Origin: Apostichopus japonicus
Lineage: Eukaryota; Echinodermata; Holothuroidea; Aspidochirotida; Stichopodidae
Length of the DNA stretch: 64,000 nucleotides
Assembly: GCF_037975245.1 (NCBI RefSeq)
Contig: NC_092563.1
Location: 1,577,001-1,641,000 of the forward strand
Direction: 5' to 3'
A program made the position numbers and the translations under genes. The notes under the pieces were generated by a model, which saw nothing but the letters and a program-made list of their open reading frames with translations, made no database searches and had not been told where the DNA came from. Shown here piece by piece: positions 46,160-59,300 of this stretch; the first letter of the stretch is position 1; each line of letters opens with the position of its first letter.

Positions 46160-46435
46160 AACTAAGTTGGGGGGGGGGGGTTGCCCCGGGTACAGCCAGA
46201 GGTGGTGTACATTCCCCCTCAAAAAAATGTCCCTATTTTTGAAAACCATTGTGTAAACAGTTCAAGCTTTGCCAAAGATAGCATCATTTTGCATCTAAGC
46301 CACCTTACATAAACAAAACATTCTCAGAGGAGAAGCGGACCATTCCCCTTAGACCCCCTCCAGGACGGCATCCCCTGCATATGAGGTGACAAAGGAAGAA
46401 ACCGCCCGGGTTCCAACTAGGTACGCCACTGGCGA
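46160..46435 (-). mobile_element. MITE-like fragment related to the GGCGTAGGAA family
   Basis: Ends AGGTACGCCACTGG and includes GCATCTAAGCCACCTTA and TTCCCCTTAGACCCCCTCC, similar to the 56730-57088 element. A poly-G run is near the left side. Boundaries approximate. Confidence 0.45.
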
Positions 46436-46933
46436 ATGGAAATTGCACGAAATTCTTATATTCGCAAGTTTCAATCTAATGTTTTCAATGACTTTCTGGG
46501 CCACCGTAGTATAGATTGAGACGAATTGACCAATTTGTGATATATAAAATTCGCTATCTTGAATTCTAGAAACGTAGTTCTTCTACGGAGGCCTATATTA
46601 CATGAAAAAGGAAACAAATAACGATTGTCATTTAAATTACCACTTTGGGTTACAAGGAAATCTAACTGATGATGCGAGATACTGGAAAGTGTGATATATT
46701 ATCACTGTGCCACTGTCGCGAAAAATATGTTCTTCAAAGGGCTGGTAAACAATAACTTACCTGTATTTTGGATGTTTGAAATACCCGGCAGAACAAACCA
46801 GTTCAGTACACACGACGTGCCACTTGGTATAATTGTTTTGTTGTAATAATTGTAGTGGTTAAACTTTCTGTGAGTTTCTAACAACCTTGTTCTTTGAGAT
46901 ATCCGATACTCTCTCTTTTAGTCTTTAGTTCAC

Positions 46934-46963
46934 CCCAAAAGGATATAGAAGAGCCAGTGCCAT
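46934..46963 (-). CDS. STMP1: Candidate first coding exon of the STMP1-like gene
   Basis: A minus-strand ATG followed by nine codons (MALALLYPFG) ends in phase 0 at GGG|GTGAAC, which fits the next exon. It lies about 270 bp from the MRPL38 start. The donor is mediocre and the peptide does not clearly match the STMP1 N-terminus, so this is a guess. A stronger donor (ATACAG|GTAAGT at about 46759) bounds a stretch with no in-frame ATG and could be a 5' UTR exon. Confidence 0.2.
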
Positions 46964-47234
46964 GAAGGGACATACAAAATTCGTGCACTACAACTATTAA
47001 AATTTGTAAAATTGAGTAGCCAGTCCTCAGAAATCGAGCTCCATCAGCCTCAAATACATTTTGTCAAGGAAGGCAGTTATTTTAAGTTTAATTCCCAACT
47101 ATCTTTGTTGTGAGATATTGCAAAACTTGCGTTTAAACAAGTTATCGAGATCCACTTCACTGTTGTGAGTTCTGAAGCTATTGTTACAAGTATCTTCTAC
47201 TCTTCCTTACTTCATTTGTCACAACATTTCCAAA
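46964..47234. promoter_or_regulatory. Possible bidirectional promoter, STMP1-like / MRPL38
   Basis: The interval between the candidate minus-strand start (46963) and the MRPL38 ATG (47235). No TATA box stands out; a short intergenic region would fit two housekeeping mitochondrial genes. Depends on the uncertain first exon. Confidence 0.25.
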
Positions 47235-47364
47235 ATGGCAGCCCCCTTCGTCAGAACTTGCGGTACATTCTTTCGAAGATCGCGTGTGATGTTTCCACAA
47301 CAAAAACCTCAGGAAGGCATAAACGTTCGACTATTCAATAAACCATCAAGCCGTCTTGTCCATG
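47235..47364 (+). CDS. MRPL38: MRPL38 exon 1: targeting peptide
   Basis: ATG at 47235 in context CAAAATGGC. Residues 1-43, donor CATG|GTATAA, phase 1. Confidence 0.85.
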
Positions 47365-50300
47365 GTATAAAATTTTGCATTTCCATGAAGATGTAAACTA
47401 ATGACATCCATTTTAAAATCTACAGTAGTCTAGGCACAACGTCGAAAACTTAGCAGTAGGCCTTGTGCCTAACACTGTGTTGGGAAGGGCCAGTTCTGCG
47501 AAGTCAAGTTTGCAAGGCGTTTAAATGATCATGTGTACCCACTACACTGTCGATGAAACATAACTTTTATGGAATTATTTAAAACAGATGTATCTAACAG
47601 TAACAAGACTGGAATACACAATCCTTGGCCGATAAAGAGAGCCCTAGTCTTGAAGTGTTTAAGACAAGATTGCCCACGCATTGTTATTAGCACTGCTGCG
47701 CTGCGCACCAACATCCTTGTTGTGATACCCGAGAGGGGTTTTAACGAGTTGCTAACAGAAACAGAAATATATTACATAACTTAAACTAGGCTAAGTATGG
47801 TATATAACAATTTGAGGAATCCATATGAAATCAAATTGCCATTTTCAACTTTCAACTTCTTAAAAATCATCATGATTGACCATCAGCTTTAATTTTAAGC
47901 ACACTAAATATTGCTAGCACTTTAAAGGCATTGAAGACTCGCCCCAAACCGCGTGCGGCCATCTGAAAAAGTGAACTTTCTGTTGCTTGCAAGTGACGTT
48001 TTGTTCGTGTCGCTACAAAATGCAGACAGTAACTGAAACGTGAAACCTTAATTGTTATCTTTAGCTGGACCTGAGATGTCCATCGCTGTATCGTTTGTAT
48101 ACTGTGCTGTGGGTATTGACTGCAGCTGTATGTACTGACTGTACACTAGTGTCTAATTACCGACAGTAGCAAGCTGTGTGTGTATTTTCTGGGATCGATG
48201 GTGGTGGTTTACACTTCTGTTACACCTCATTCGAAACTAGGTCAATTTACCGGCATTAGACGTTTCTTTTTGCACGAGTCTTCACACCCTTTAAAAGAAC
48301 ATTGCTAGATGCGCAGATCCACAAAATTATTTCCATCCATTGGAGATGTCTAAACATAAACAATTCATGTCTTAGTGTGGATAGCCTAACTACTAAAGGA
48401 GGAATGTTAGCTCAGTGGTTAACGCCAGTGCATCCTTCCAATTAAAGGTCCCCAGTTCGAGTCACTCCAAGATTAATGTGTGTCATCCAGTTGCAGAGTT
48501 GTTGACAATTCATAGTCATTAAATATGAATCTAAGAGACTGACTTCGGTCAGCGTGCGGCTTTGATAAGCCACTGAGGCTTCTTCGCGAGTTCCTACTTG
48601 CAGGAAGATCTAAAATACATACATACTAAAATAGGAGTGGCAGTAAAATGCTTGTTTAAATTTGAACATGGATGACCATGGTCTGAATTTTTAGCATATT
48701 AAGAGGCAGTGCTGGTGACCTATTTGTGTGCCATAATTTACCCTCTGTCCAATAGAAAATAGCAAAATAAATGCAATTTTTTCCAAATCTATTTTAAATG
48801 AATTATTTTAATTATTTGGACTAAACATCTTGGTTGGTAACCAGTGATTCAAATAATATCCAAGTTCACCTATATATTAAAGACAAATTGATTGCTACAG
48901 ACCTTTCTTTTGATAGTGTAAGTGATCTACAGATTATGTAATATCTAATTGGGTTTTCTTACTAAACAGCAAGAAAGCATTGATTACCCAGAACTGAGTC
49001 TGAGAAGTTAAACTTTAATTTATGAATGAGAAATAGAGGTATAGAATCTAGATAATATTTTTTGGGCTGTTTTTTCCGGGACAATTGTGTGGGATAGAAG
49101 ATAGGACAAACAACTGGTTTATAACTGCAGTAAACTGCTTCACCAAATAGAAATGACAAATTGAGAACAAAAGGGTTCATACCTCGTGCAGAACTAATTA
49201 TTTAGTTATCTTAATAATTTTCCTTCTTTATCTCCTTTTGTCAGGAGAAATTGAACATCAAAAACCTAGGACAAAATTGATGGGAAAATGCGTCAATTCG
49301 TTCACAAGAATTAGTTAGGCATTTTTTCAGCTTACAGTTGACATTGATAATGTGCATTGTTTAGGCTTGTGACCGTAAGCTGTTATTGCATTCATTGCTT
49401 TCTCCATCTATAAACCAACTTAAAGAAGCTGTAGTTTGTTATCCTCTCATCTGATTTTGATCAAATTTGCACTCTTGTAATGACCGTGATATTTTTTTGT
49501 CTTATTGCAAGGATATTTATTCACATCTTCCCAATTCCCTGAGGTTTTTTTTTTTATTGAAAACAGTTTGATACTTTGCATTTATAAGGAGGACTCATTT
49601 TGGGTATGTTCTTCCTACATCCAAGACCATAAATGTTTATTTTTAAGAAAATCACAATTTGACAGTAAGCATGGAATCTTAGAATAAGTGTTGGATGCTA
49701 ATATCACATTTGACACATAAATCCAAAAGGGAGCCGGGTGAGCCGCTTACTGTACCCTTTGGCAAAATTGTTTTTGGCAGTAAGCAAATTTGCATTTTCC
49801 AGCAGTATCATTTGAAGTCTGTATAGTCTTCATAGTTACATTTAGTAAGCAAACACAGCTCCTGGGTCCTCTGTAGTTTGAATGATGTTTACACTTTTTA
49901 TGGAAAGCTATAAATTCTCTGAGTATGATCTGGATTAAGATAACATTTGCCATAAATATTGATTCAGTGGTAAATGTTGTTTGATAGTTTTAACACTAAA
50001 TACTTCCTAAAGGTGACCCAAAATTGATGTCCAAAATCTCAAAGGTGTGTTTTCTATTAAGTTGGAAGCAAAATAATATACAAATTCAGCTGTAAGCATT
50101 TTGTAATATAGACACATATGTTGACAAACTGCTGTGTTACAACTTTTTTAAGAGATTTGAGAATATAATTGGAAAGACTGAAAGATTTAAATGGCGTGGT
50201 TTAATTCATAAATTTAAACGAATCTGAAATGAGAACACAGTGGGGAAATTACATACAAATTTAGAAAGAGGAATTTAACGTTTCGCTGCATAGACCTCAG

Positions 50301-53300
50301 GCAAACATATTCTATGTTCTATCAACTAGGCTATCCATCCTTATATCAGGTGGTAATTGTTAAGCATATTTTTGCTGGGTTTGCCATTCAGAAACCACAA
50401 TGCTTTGCAAACATGTATTTGAACCAGTTTCAATTATGCAACCCAGGAAATGAAGCATTTGAAGAGAACTTTTGGAATCGCATCCAAATCTGAGAGGGTC
50501 ACATGGAATGACCCTTTGTGCATCCTCCCTTTTTTACGTTAAGTCTTCTGAAAACAAAATCAAAAAGGGACGTTCTGGTTTGTTCATATGTTAAATTACA
50601 TTTGCGTATACAAATTAAAACCAGATAACTGAAAAACTGACTGAGAAATAAATGTTTGAAAGGTAAAACAGTGAAAAAGTGTTACTTAATTAGGTAATAT
50701 GGATAAAATGTTTGGTGACAAATTAATGTAGTTAAATTGTTTTTAAATTATTTTTTTGGTCTTTTTTCTTTCCACAGCATCAGTTGGTATTGACATTGGT
50801 CTTCCACCCAAACTTGTGATGCAAGGACAGCAAACCAAAGAAAGACGAGAACACTTGCAAAACCAAAAGAGCAAGTTACAACTGGAAAAATCTGCAAGAC
50901 TCCGACAGTGTCAGTATTGATACAAATTTAGCATTTTATCTGTTTTAGGAAGAAAACACGTCAGTAACCATGTGGACAAATGTAAAAACCAAAAGGCAAT
51001 ATGTAGGCAATTTCGTCAGACATTAGTCAAGGAAGGATAAACATAATCCTTCTGTAGCTCATCGATAGAACTAAAGTATTTCCATAAAAATGTATTGTAG
51101 GCGCCCTGAACAATTCAAATACTAATCAATCCGGTGGCTGAAGTTAATTGCTGGAAACATCCTTCATCTTCAGTTCAAAACTGAATCCTCAGCAAATATA
51201 TTGGGTTTTTCAAAGCTGGTGTTTATTTTGTGAATGTAATGAGCAACAGGAGAGCGAGTGATGTCATCATGACAATATAGCTGAAAACATTTGTTTTCTT
51301 ATTTAATATACTTAAATAATCGTTTTCAGCCAAAGAGATCAGTTGCATTTTGATGAAATGCTAAGTACAAGAATGATGACAGCTATTAAAGCAAATGTTC
51401 CAAATCATTCATTTCAATTCACCAAAAGATTGTAATTTAGAGGAATATAAAGGTTTTGAATAAAGTATGCCATTATGGCATCACTTCCCAAGAGATTCAC
51501 TCAAATTCCTCACTCAAACATATTCAAACTCTGTGAAATAAATTCTTCTCATTCCTAAATGTGAAATTAGCTAGTAATTATCCTGAGTATTTAAGTCGAT
51601 AACAGTTTCAGCCTAAATTCCTATAGTAAAGTAGGTTAGGCTAGTTATATCTGATGTAAAAGTGTGATTGGTCTAGGTGTATATGTTTTAAGTGTATACT
51701 GTATGTTTGCTGTTAACATTTTCTGCAGACAATATTGCATCTATTGAAAATTGAATGCAAAAAAAAAAAAAAAAAAACACATTTGAAGGCAACACATAAG
51801 TTTAATGCTACAATTGCAACCATTACTCAAAGAACTTTTCAAGGTGATTGGACATAAACTGTAAAACTCAGGTTTGATCCTGAGCCAAATTTAGCAATAA
51901 AGTTATTTTGGTGGAGAGAAGCCTTGAAGATCTAAGACACTCTTGTAAGCAATAGGAAACTATTGTATGCATGAGTAGATGACTACATGAGTTCAGCAAA
52001 CTTAGTCTTGCAGTTCAATAATTTACATGTTTAACCACTTATTCATAGATCAAATGTAGTAACTCACAATGTAAAGTAACCCCCCCCCCCCCCACCCCAT
52101 GAAAGAAAAAGGACTTTGTTCAATAGAAAAGTCACATCTACAAACTAGTGATTACTAAGGAAAAAATTACATTAAATTTGATCTAAAGGCCCTCCTGCTA
52201 AGATACAGCCCTGGGCAGTAGAGAAAAGTTTTATCTGGGAGGGAACAAAAGTCAGGGCAGTGGGACATGTGACTTGAGTTAAAGGGTTGTCCACAATGTT
52301 ACCTCAAAACATTCAGACATAAGTGGTTTCCCTGCACATTCAGTACCACAAGTTCTTGTAGTTGAATATTTTTGCAACAAGAGGGCAGCTCTTGGAAAGG
52401 AAATTTAATTTTCCAACCAAATGTCACTTTTTAGATAACATAAGGAGACATTTCCCTTGTAAAAATGGAAAGAAGTTGCCTTTTATTACTAAAAATTTGG
52501 TCTCCTAATTTATGAGGTTGTTCACAATACAATGCAGCGGGGGAGGAGGGGGGTGCTGCATGATCCCCCTGTCCATGACTTTGCTGCTGTCTCTTATTTG
52601 TGACATTAATTAGAAATTAATGAAGTATGTTTGTGTTCTTTATTTTCAGTGGAAATACCGTTGGATGAAGTGAGGAGGAAGTGGGAGACCACATCTGCCC
52701 CGTATCATATCAGAGCAACCGGTCATCACTACAACATATTCACAGATCTCTTTGACGGGGCAGACTTTCTCTCCCACGTTGTCATGAAGATATTCTTTGA
52801 GTGTCCAGATGAAGGATTCATGCCTGTCTACTATGGCAATGTCATTACACCGACAGAGGTAATAACATCAAATGCTGCGACTTCATTTCCTGTTATTGGG
52901 AAGAATCTTTAAAGATTCTGAATCCCTCGTATCCACGAACTGGCCTTGAACATGTTCATTGGCGCCAGTGATCATTCTTGTGGTAATAATTTGACATTTT
53001 AAGATGCATAATGTAAGCACATTATGAATAGTGATAAATGCTGTTTAATGAATGTTACTCTGTTTAATAGTCATAGTCTCATGGTCAAGGTGATGTTTAA
53101 TGCAAAATAACAATAAATATATAAGGTTTGTACATACCCACACAGCTAGGAAGAAAAAGTTCAAAGATGATTTGTACTTTTGTATTTTAGTTAGTAATTT
53201 GCTTGAATTTTCTTCAAGGACAGAAGCGGGGATGAAAAACCTTTTGACAAGATGCACGGTCAATGTCAAGTGGTAAAACTTTAAAACTTAATATTTGTGT

Positions 53301-56300
53301 GCTTGGTAGACTATCTCTCCCTAACTGCAAGTTTGATGTTTATTTCGGTCTTTCGTTTTGTGAGATTTGGAGGTTTTTGCCAAGTAATAACAAGACGGTC
53401 TAGTATGTACAAAATGATCATTTTCAGGTTGTCAGTGTAATGTCCTTTATAAAACTCTGTACAAAGTACTTCTGCCACTGCTATCAAAGTACTTTTAATT
53501 ATTGTCATAATTAGTCAAATTAGTTACCTGCAATCATTTGTGCACGATATAAGCTTGAGTAAGAGTTAAATGAATATGCAATTTCCTATATGTGGAGCAC
53601 ATTATATTTTCACTATGAAGTCACCTGATTGTACCTTTAAACACTACCATAGCAATCATAAATGAAACAGGTTAAGCTTTATTAAAATGTGTAGAAAATA
53701 TCAGGTAGAAAATTTTCTAGGTATGGTCAAAATAACAACATGGATTTATTCTACAATATATATTTAAATTCCTATGTGGGGGTGGGTCACTTGAAAGTAA
53801 CATTACTGAGCGCTTAATTGGAAGCACACAATTTCTTCCCAAAATACATAACTAAAAGTGCATTAACATTGCTTTGATAACTGCAGTGTATGTGTTTTGT
53901 CTTCCAAAAATATTACTGTCAATAGAATTACAGAAAATTATGCAGGTCTAGATAATCAAATTTTGGTTTACGATTTTGTAAAGACTTGTTTTAGTGCAAT
54001 AAACAGATTAAAGACAGGCATACAACAGTATAGTCAGTATTGCGAAGTTCGCCATACTGCGAAGTTCGGGCACCCTAAGAAATACACGATTTTCACCATG
54101 AAAACCTACAGGAAGAGCCAAATTTCACCAAAAAGTACGAAGCTACAGTTATTTTCTCTCCAAAATGACCCGTGTGCAAGAAATTACTTACATATTTGTC
54201 AATAAAATGACGAAGATCTATGAAGTCTGTTATAATTACTGAAAGAGCAACAGCGCCACCAATTTGTACCAGCGCCACACTGTAGGTTGCGTGGCCGAAA
54301 TTCGCAATACTCTAGCAAGAAATACCAGTTCCACAATCACGAAGAATCTTCTTGGAAAACAACGTGAAAACAGTTTGCAGGAAAGAAAGTTTGGCCGTGT
54401 ATCGTACTAAAACACAATTCTCCCACCATATGAAGTATATTTTCTGGTGATTTAGACCAGAAGATTTAGTTTTGGGGTGTTTTAAGTCTTAAGTGGGCGA
54501 ACTTCGAAGTCACCGTCCTACTGTTCAGCGAATATGAGGCCATTGATTTCTGTATCTACAACAAATTCTTTTGCTTTATGAATGGAAACAGCTGACTGGA
54601 GACAACAGTTGCATCTGGCAATGGTAGTAGTAGGAAACTTAATTATCTGAATCTCAGATAAGCTTAGACATGGTTACTCTTCTTTGAGAATGGTACGTAG
54701 AGTGTTGTTTGATAATGGATATCTAGAGTTCTGTTAGATGTACAGTACAAGGAAAGATTACACTGTAGTCATGAACTAATGGATTTTTATTTTTGTCTGG
54801 CAGGCATTGAAACCCCCAACAGTCCATTATGACTGTGATGCTGGAAACCTTTGGACTTTGCTAATGGTGAATCCTGGTAAGCTCAAAAATGTTTTATTGT
54901 TTCTTAATTTTTTGCATTTGATGTCATGTTTTCTTCTGTGTTTACATTTAGAAAAAGCCTGCATTCCTTTACAATTTGGCAAAAAATTAAAATATATTTA
55001 TTGAATAATTTATCATGTTACTAAAAGTGATCTTGACTACAGACAATAAGGACTTTAGCTAGAAATAAAAATCTGGGTTCACGTAATTTGTGTGGTTGTC
55101 TAATTTGTGCTCTGGGGAAGTGTTCTGAAGATTGTTGCCATTTCCTTTGGCACACACCTATTTGATTCTTATAATTTGCAAAATTTTAGTGTCATTTTAA
55201 GCTTTTCAAAGCGATGATATTTGTGCATGTTACCAAAGTCTGCAGTACATATAAGTATCCAAGTATTTACTATAGAGCAGTTCTATGTGAGTGGATGAAT
55301 CTGCTTTCTTTGGCACTTTTGAGGTAATTTTCATAATTATATAAACGTTATTCCACATTTAAATTGGTGACATTCCAGTTCATTAATGTGACAGGCAGGA
55401 TTTCATTTCAAATAATGACGACGACGACGATGAAGTTTAATAATCTATTATGATTATTACGTTTTAGCCAGGGATGCAAGATCTACATATTGAGATCACG
55501 ACAGTATTCCTTTGCAGACTTCAACTTACTTACAATTGCTCTAGTTTTGTACTACACATTTTTTCAACATTGTTCATGCCAAAACAATATTAACCTACTT
55601 CTGTTTTGACAAAAGAAGTATCAACACTTACAACAAAAACTTTATTACCTCCCAGGTGTTCTCACCATCAAAATAATACATTAGTTAGTACCGTTACAAA
55701 TGGTTATTTAGAGAATATAGGTCTCACCTGCCCAAAGTATCCTCACCTCCCACAGAGTCCAAAACAAAAGAACTTCCTTTCAAGTTGTTTAATCTACAGT
55801 CAAAGACAAAGACATGATATCACCTGGTTTGAAATTGTTAACAAGCATGCCAGTGGGGGGTTCTTTTTCTTCATTTACCGTTATAGGATCATGAAGGTCA
55901 ATTGTAACAGTTCGTAACTTTTAAATATATTCTGCGGAATAGCCTTATGTGGGTTATTTGTGTCCATAATGAATTAGTTTATTTGGAAAAAAGACATTTG
56001 TTCTGATCAAAAGGTCAACTCTGCCATGACATCCGTTACAAATTAAGCATGTCAGTGATGGACACATAAAGGACCTTTAAAGAATGGGGACAATTTCACC
56101 AATGGGAAAATGTATCTTTTTTACAAGAACGGGACAATCCTCAGTTTAATCTAGGCATGTGGTAACCTTAAATGACATGCATCTGAAATAGAGATCTTCA
56201 CTTCAAACCAATCTAGGTGGGCATCAATAACAACCGTATTTTGAACAATGCTACCAACTTGCAATGAAACCCACAACTGCTGATTTGGGTATAATTAAGG

Positions 56301-59300
56301 ACTAGAGTAATAATCCTTCCAAGCAAATGATGTTTTACACAAGCAAGGGAAATTGAACACCAGATTTCAATTAAAAAGATTTTGGTAAACATGTTAAGGA
56401 TATTGTGATTGTCACAAAACCTACGGTACCTTTGGTAAAATGTGGTTAAATGAACACTACAGCCACCAAATATGAGAAATCAATTCTACGAGGTGATCAA
56501 GTGTTTCGACCCCCATAAACTTGTCCACATTTCAACAGTTTAAGAGCACTCTAATATTTGCAAAGTTTTGCAATGTGTTTTCAAATCATCACATTCCTCC
56601 AAAATTTTTTAACCTATAGGTTTCAGTTTGGTTGCTCTAGGCTGTAGATATATAGATTTTTGTGTATATACAAAGCATTCCCATGTAAGGAAGGAATAAG
56701 GAAATCATATATTATGTGCCTTCAATATCAAGGGCGTAGGAACCGGGGGGCTGGGGGGGCGCCAGCCCCCAGTGAAAAATATGGGGGGGCGGAAGTATCG
56801 TTCTGCCCCCCCGCTCTGCAAGTCAGAAAACCCCTTTTTCATTTCCAAATGAGAAAAAAATCTCATTTGAAGCACCAAATTGCATCTAAGGCTAGGTGAA
56901 AATGCAAAATTCTTTACAAAATGGAGTGGGTGTTGAAGTGTGCTATATTGCACCAAATTGCATCTGAGGCCACCTGGAAATGCAAAAAAAATCCAAAGGG
57001 GAGGGGGACACCCCTCCCCTTAAACCCCTCCCCAGGCCGGCCATCAGTCTTCAGCCCCCCCACTCAAAAGTACCTTCCTACGCCACTGTTCAATATGTTC
57101 ATTTGAAGCTGTGTGATAATTTCATGGTTGAATAATTCACAGCTCATTAATGGAGCCATGTTGTCTGAGTAAGCATAAGTTTCCATCTTCATTTTTTGTA
57201 CAATCAAGGCTATTTATAATACAAACAATCGCTGTTGTACAAGGAACTCTGCTGTTTGGATAACATCAGATGAGTTCAGTTTATTGTCGTCAGGGGAAGA
57301 ACCTAGAAAATTCATTTCAAATTTAGGTCAATAATGACTGTCTGGATCTCTAATACATTTCTATTGGCAACAGCTTTAGGGATTAAAAGTAGAAAGAGTG
57401 ACTGTAAAGTTTACTTAGGTCTCAAAATATCTCTAAATGTTGGATGTTAATGTTGGTATTGTAAAATGTCTCAAAATGTGAAAGATGTCTGTAAAAGTCT
57501 CAAAACATCAGTCTTATAAGGATATTAATGTACATGTCACGTTATGTCTCTCAGCACATCTAAGTAATGCTTTAAAATGTCTGAAAATGTCTATCAATGT
57601 CTCAAAATATCTCAACTTCTCATAACATATCAGTACTGTACCAAGATTTCAAATTGTTAATGTTTTCTGTGAATTGTTGTTCAAAAATTGTCTCAAGTTC
57701 TCATTACATATCAGTAATGTAGCAAAATTTCAGTTAAGCCTGGAAATGTTGCAAAATGTCTCATACATATCATCACATATATCACTAATGTTTCAAAATG
57801 TCTGTCAATGTCTAAATGTATGTCTCAATATTGAATGCAATTGTTTTATTATGTCTGTGTTGCACAGTAGCATGAATTATAAAAAGTATATACAATTATC
57901 GTGACAACAGCAAATTATATTAATACTGTCATAAGTGATTATGGTGATTTGTAAGCAAAACTTTCACCCTTTATTTAGCACTTTTAATTATCATTATCAC
58001 GATTATAAACGATAAATATTTTGCTACTGTACTTTCCAATGATTGCTGGTACCTTATAATAGATACTTATGGTTCCTGTCTCTGGCAATAATCTGGTAGT
58101 TTAATTTTTGGTATTGCTTCCTTTGCAGATGGTCACCTGATATATAATGATGCAGAATATGTTCACTGGATGATGTAAGTACACTGTGATAGTTGGTGAA
58201 CTTTTAATTCTCTCTTTTTAAAGCATTTCTGTGTTTGTAATAAAAGGCAAGAAAAATATCCAAATTATTCCAATTAATCTCACATGGAGAGAAATAATTA
58301 AAACATCATTATTGGTGCCAGCAACTTTGTTCTAATGTAATGCCTTGGTAGGATATTCCATTATGTGCCTAACCAGCCCATATAAACTGTTTCTCAATCA
58401 CTGTACCATTCAGTTCTGCTACAGCAAAGGTGCCATGATTATGAATTTGGTACAGTTGATGTTGTGCTTCATTTGCAGTAAATTCTGCAACCGGTATTTG
58501 TTACAAAGGTTTGAAAAAGAGACATTTATACAATTGATGGTTAATGCGGAAAGTTGTTTTTTGTCCTATTCAAATTTCTCTCTGCTTTCTGCTAGCACAT
58601 TGGAAGGGGGAAATCGTCATAGTTTGTTATCGTTGGTTGGGAGCGTAATTTTGGAGCATAGCATAGATTGAGGCTCACCATACTATATTTTTCTTATATT
58701 TTTGTTAATACAGAGGCAATATACCTGATGAAAAACTAAGTGAAGGAGATACAATCTTTGATTATTTGCCTGTGTTTCCTGCTAAAGGAACAGGTTATCA
58801 GAGAATTGTCTTTTTGCTCTTCAAACAAGATGGGAAAGTTAATTACAGTGATGAGATTGTACCGTTACCATGGTGAGTGTAAAATGTTTGGGACCTGTGA
58901 ATTGCTCCCTCCTTTCCAACTCATTACTTCTCCCGATTCACCCTTCTCCTTATTAGTTAAGAATTGGCTACGCTTCTCAAAATATCTGCTTATTACTGAA
59001 TATGGTTTTTCCTCAAATGGAGGAAAAGAGGTGTGAATGTTTGTACCAGAATACAATATTGTTTTATTCTCCCACAATCCATACATATTATTTGCCAATC
59101 ATGGAGAAGTTTGGTACGTATCACAACTAGGTTATTAACAGTAGGTAGAACCAAACCTACTTTGTGGAACTGTTTCAACTTTTAAATATGTTTGACCTGC
59201 AAAAGGTCAAATTTGGCACAATTCTATGCATCTTTCTTTTTTGTTTTCTTAGTCGCAGTTTACCAAATAGAACATTTAGTACACATGAATTTTATGCAAA

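Larger units (their letters stand above)
43526..46933. other. Intron or intergenic DNA with repeat remnants
   Basis: Probably the first intron of the STMP1-like gene. Contains a possible retrotransposon fossil (43772-44002), MITE-like sequence (46160-46435), several poly-C runs and a 26-bp direct repeat (GATGCAACTTGCATTGGTTT at about 45632 and a similar copy 26 bp on). Confidence 0.35.
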
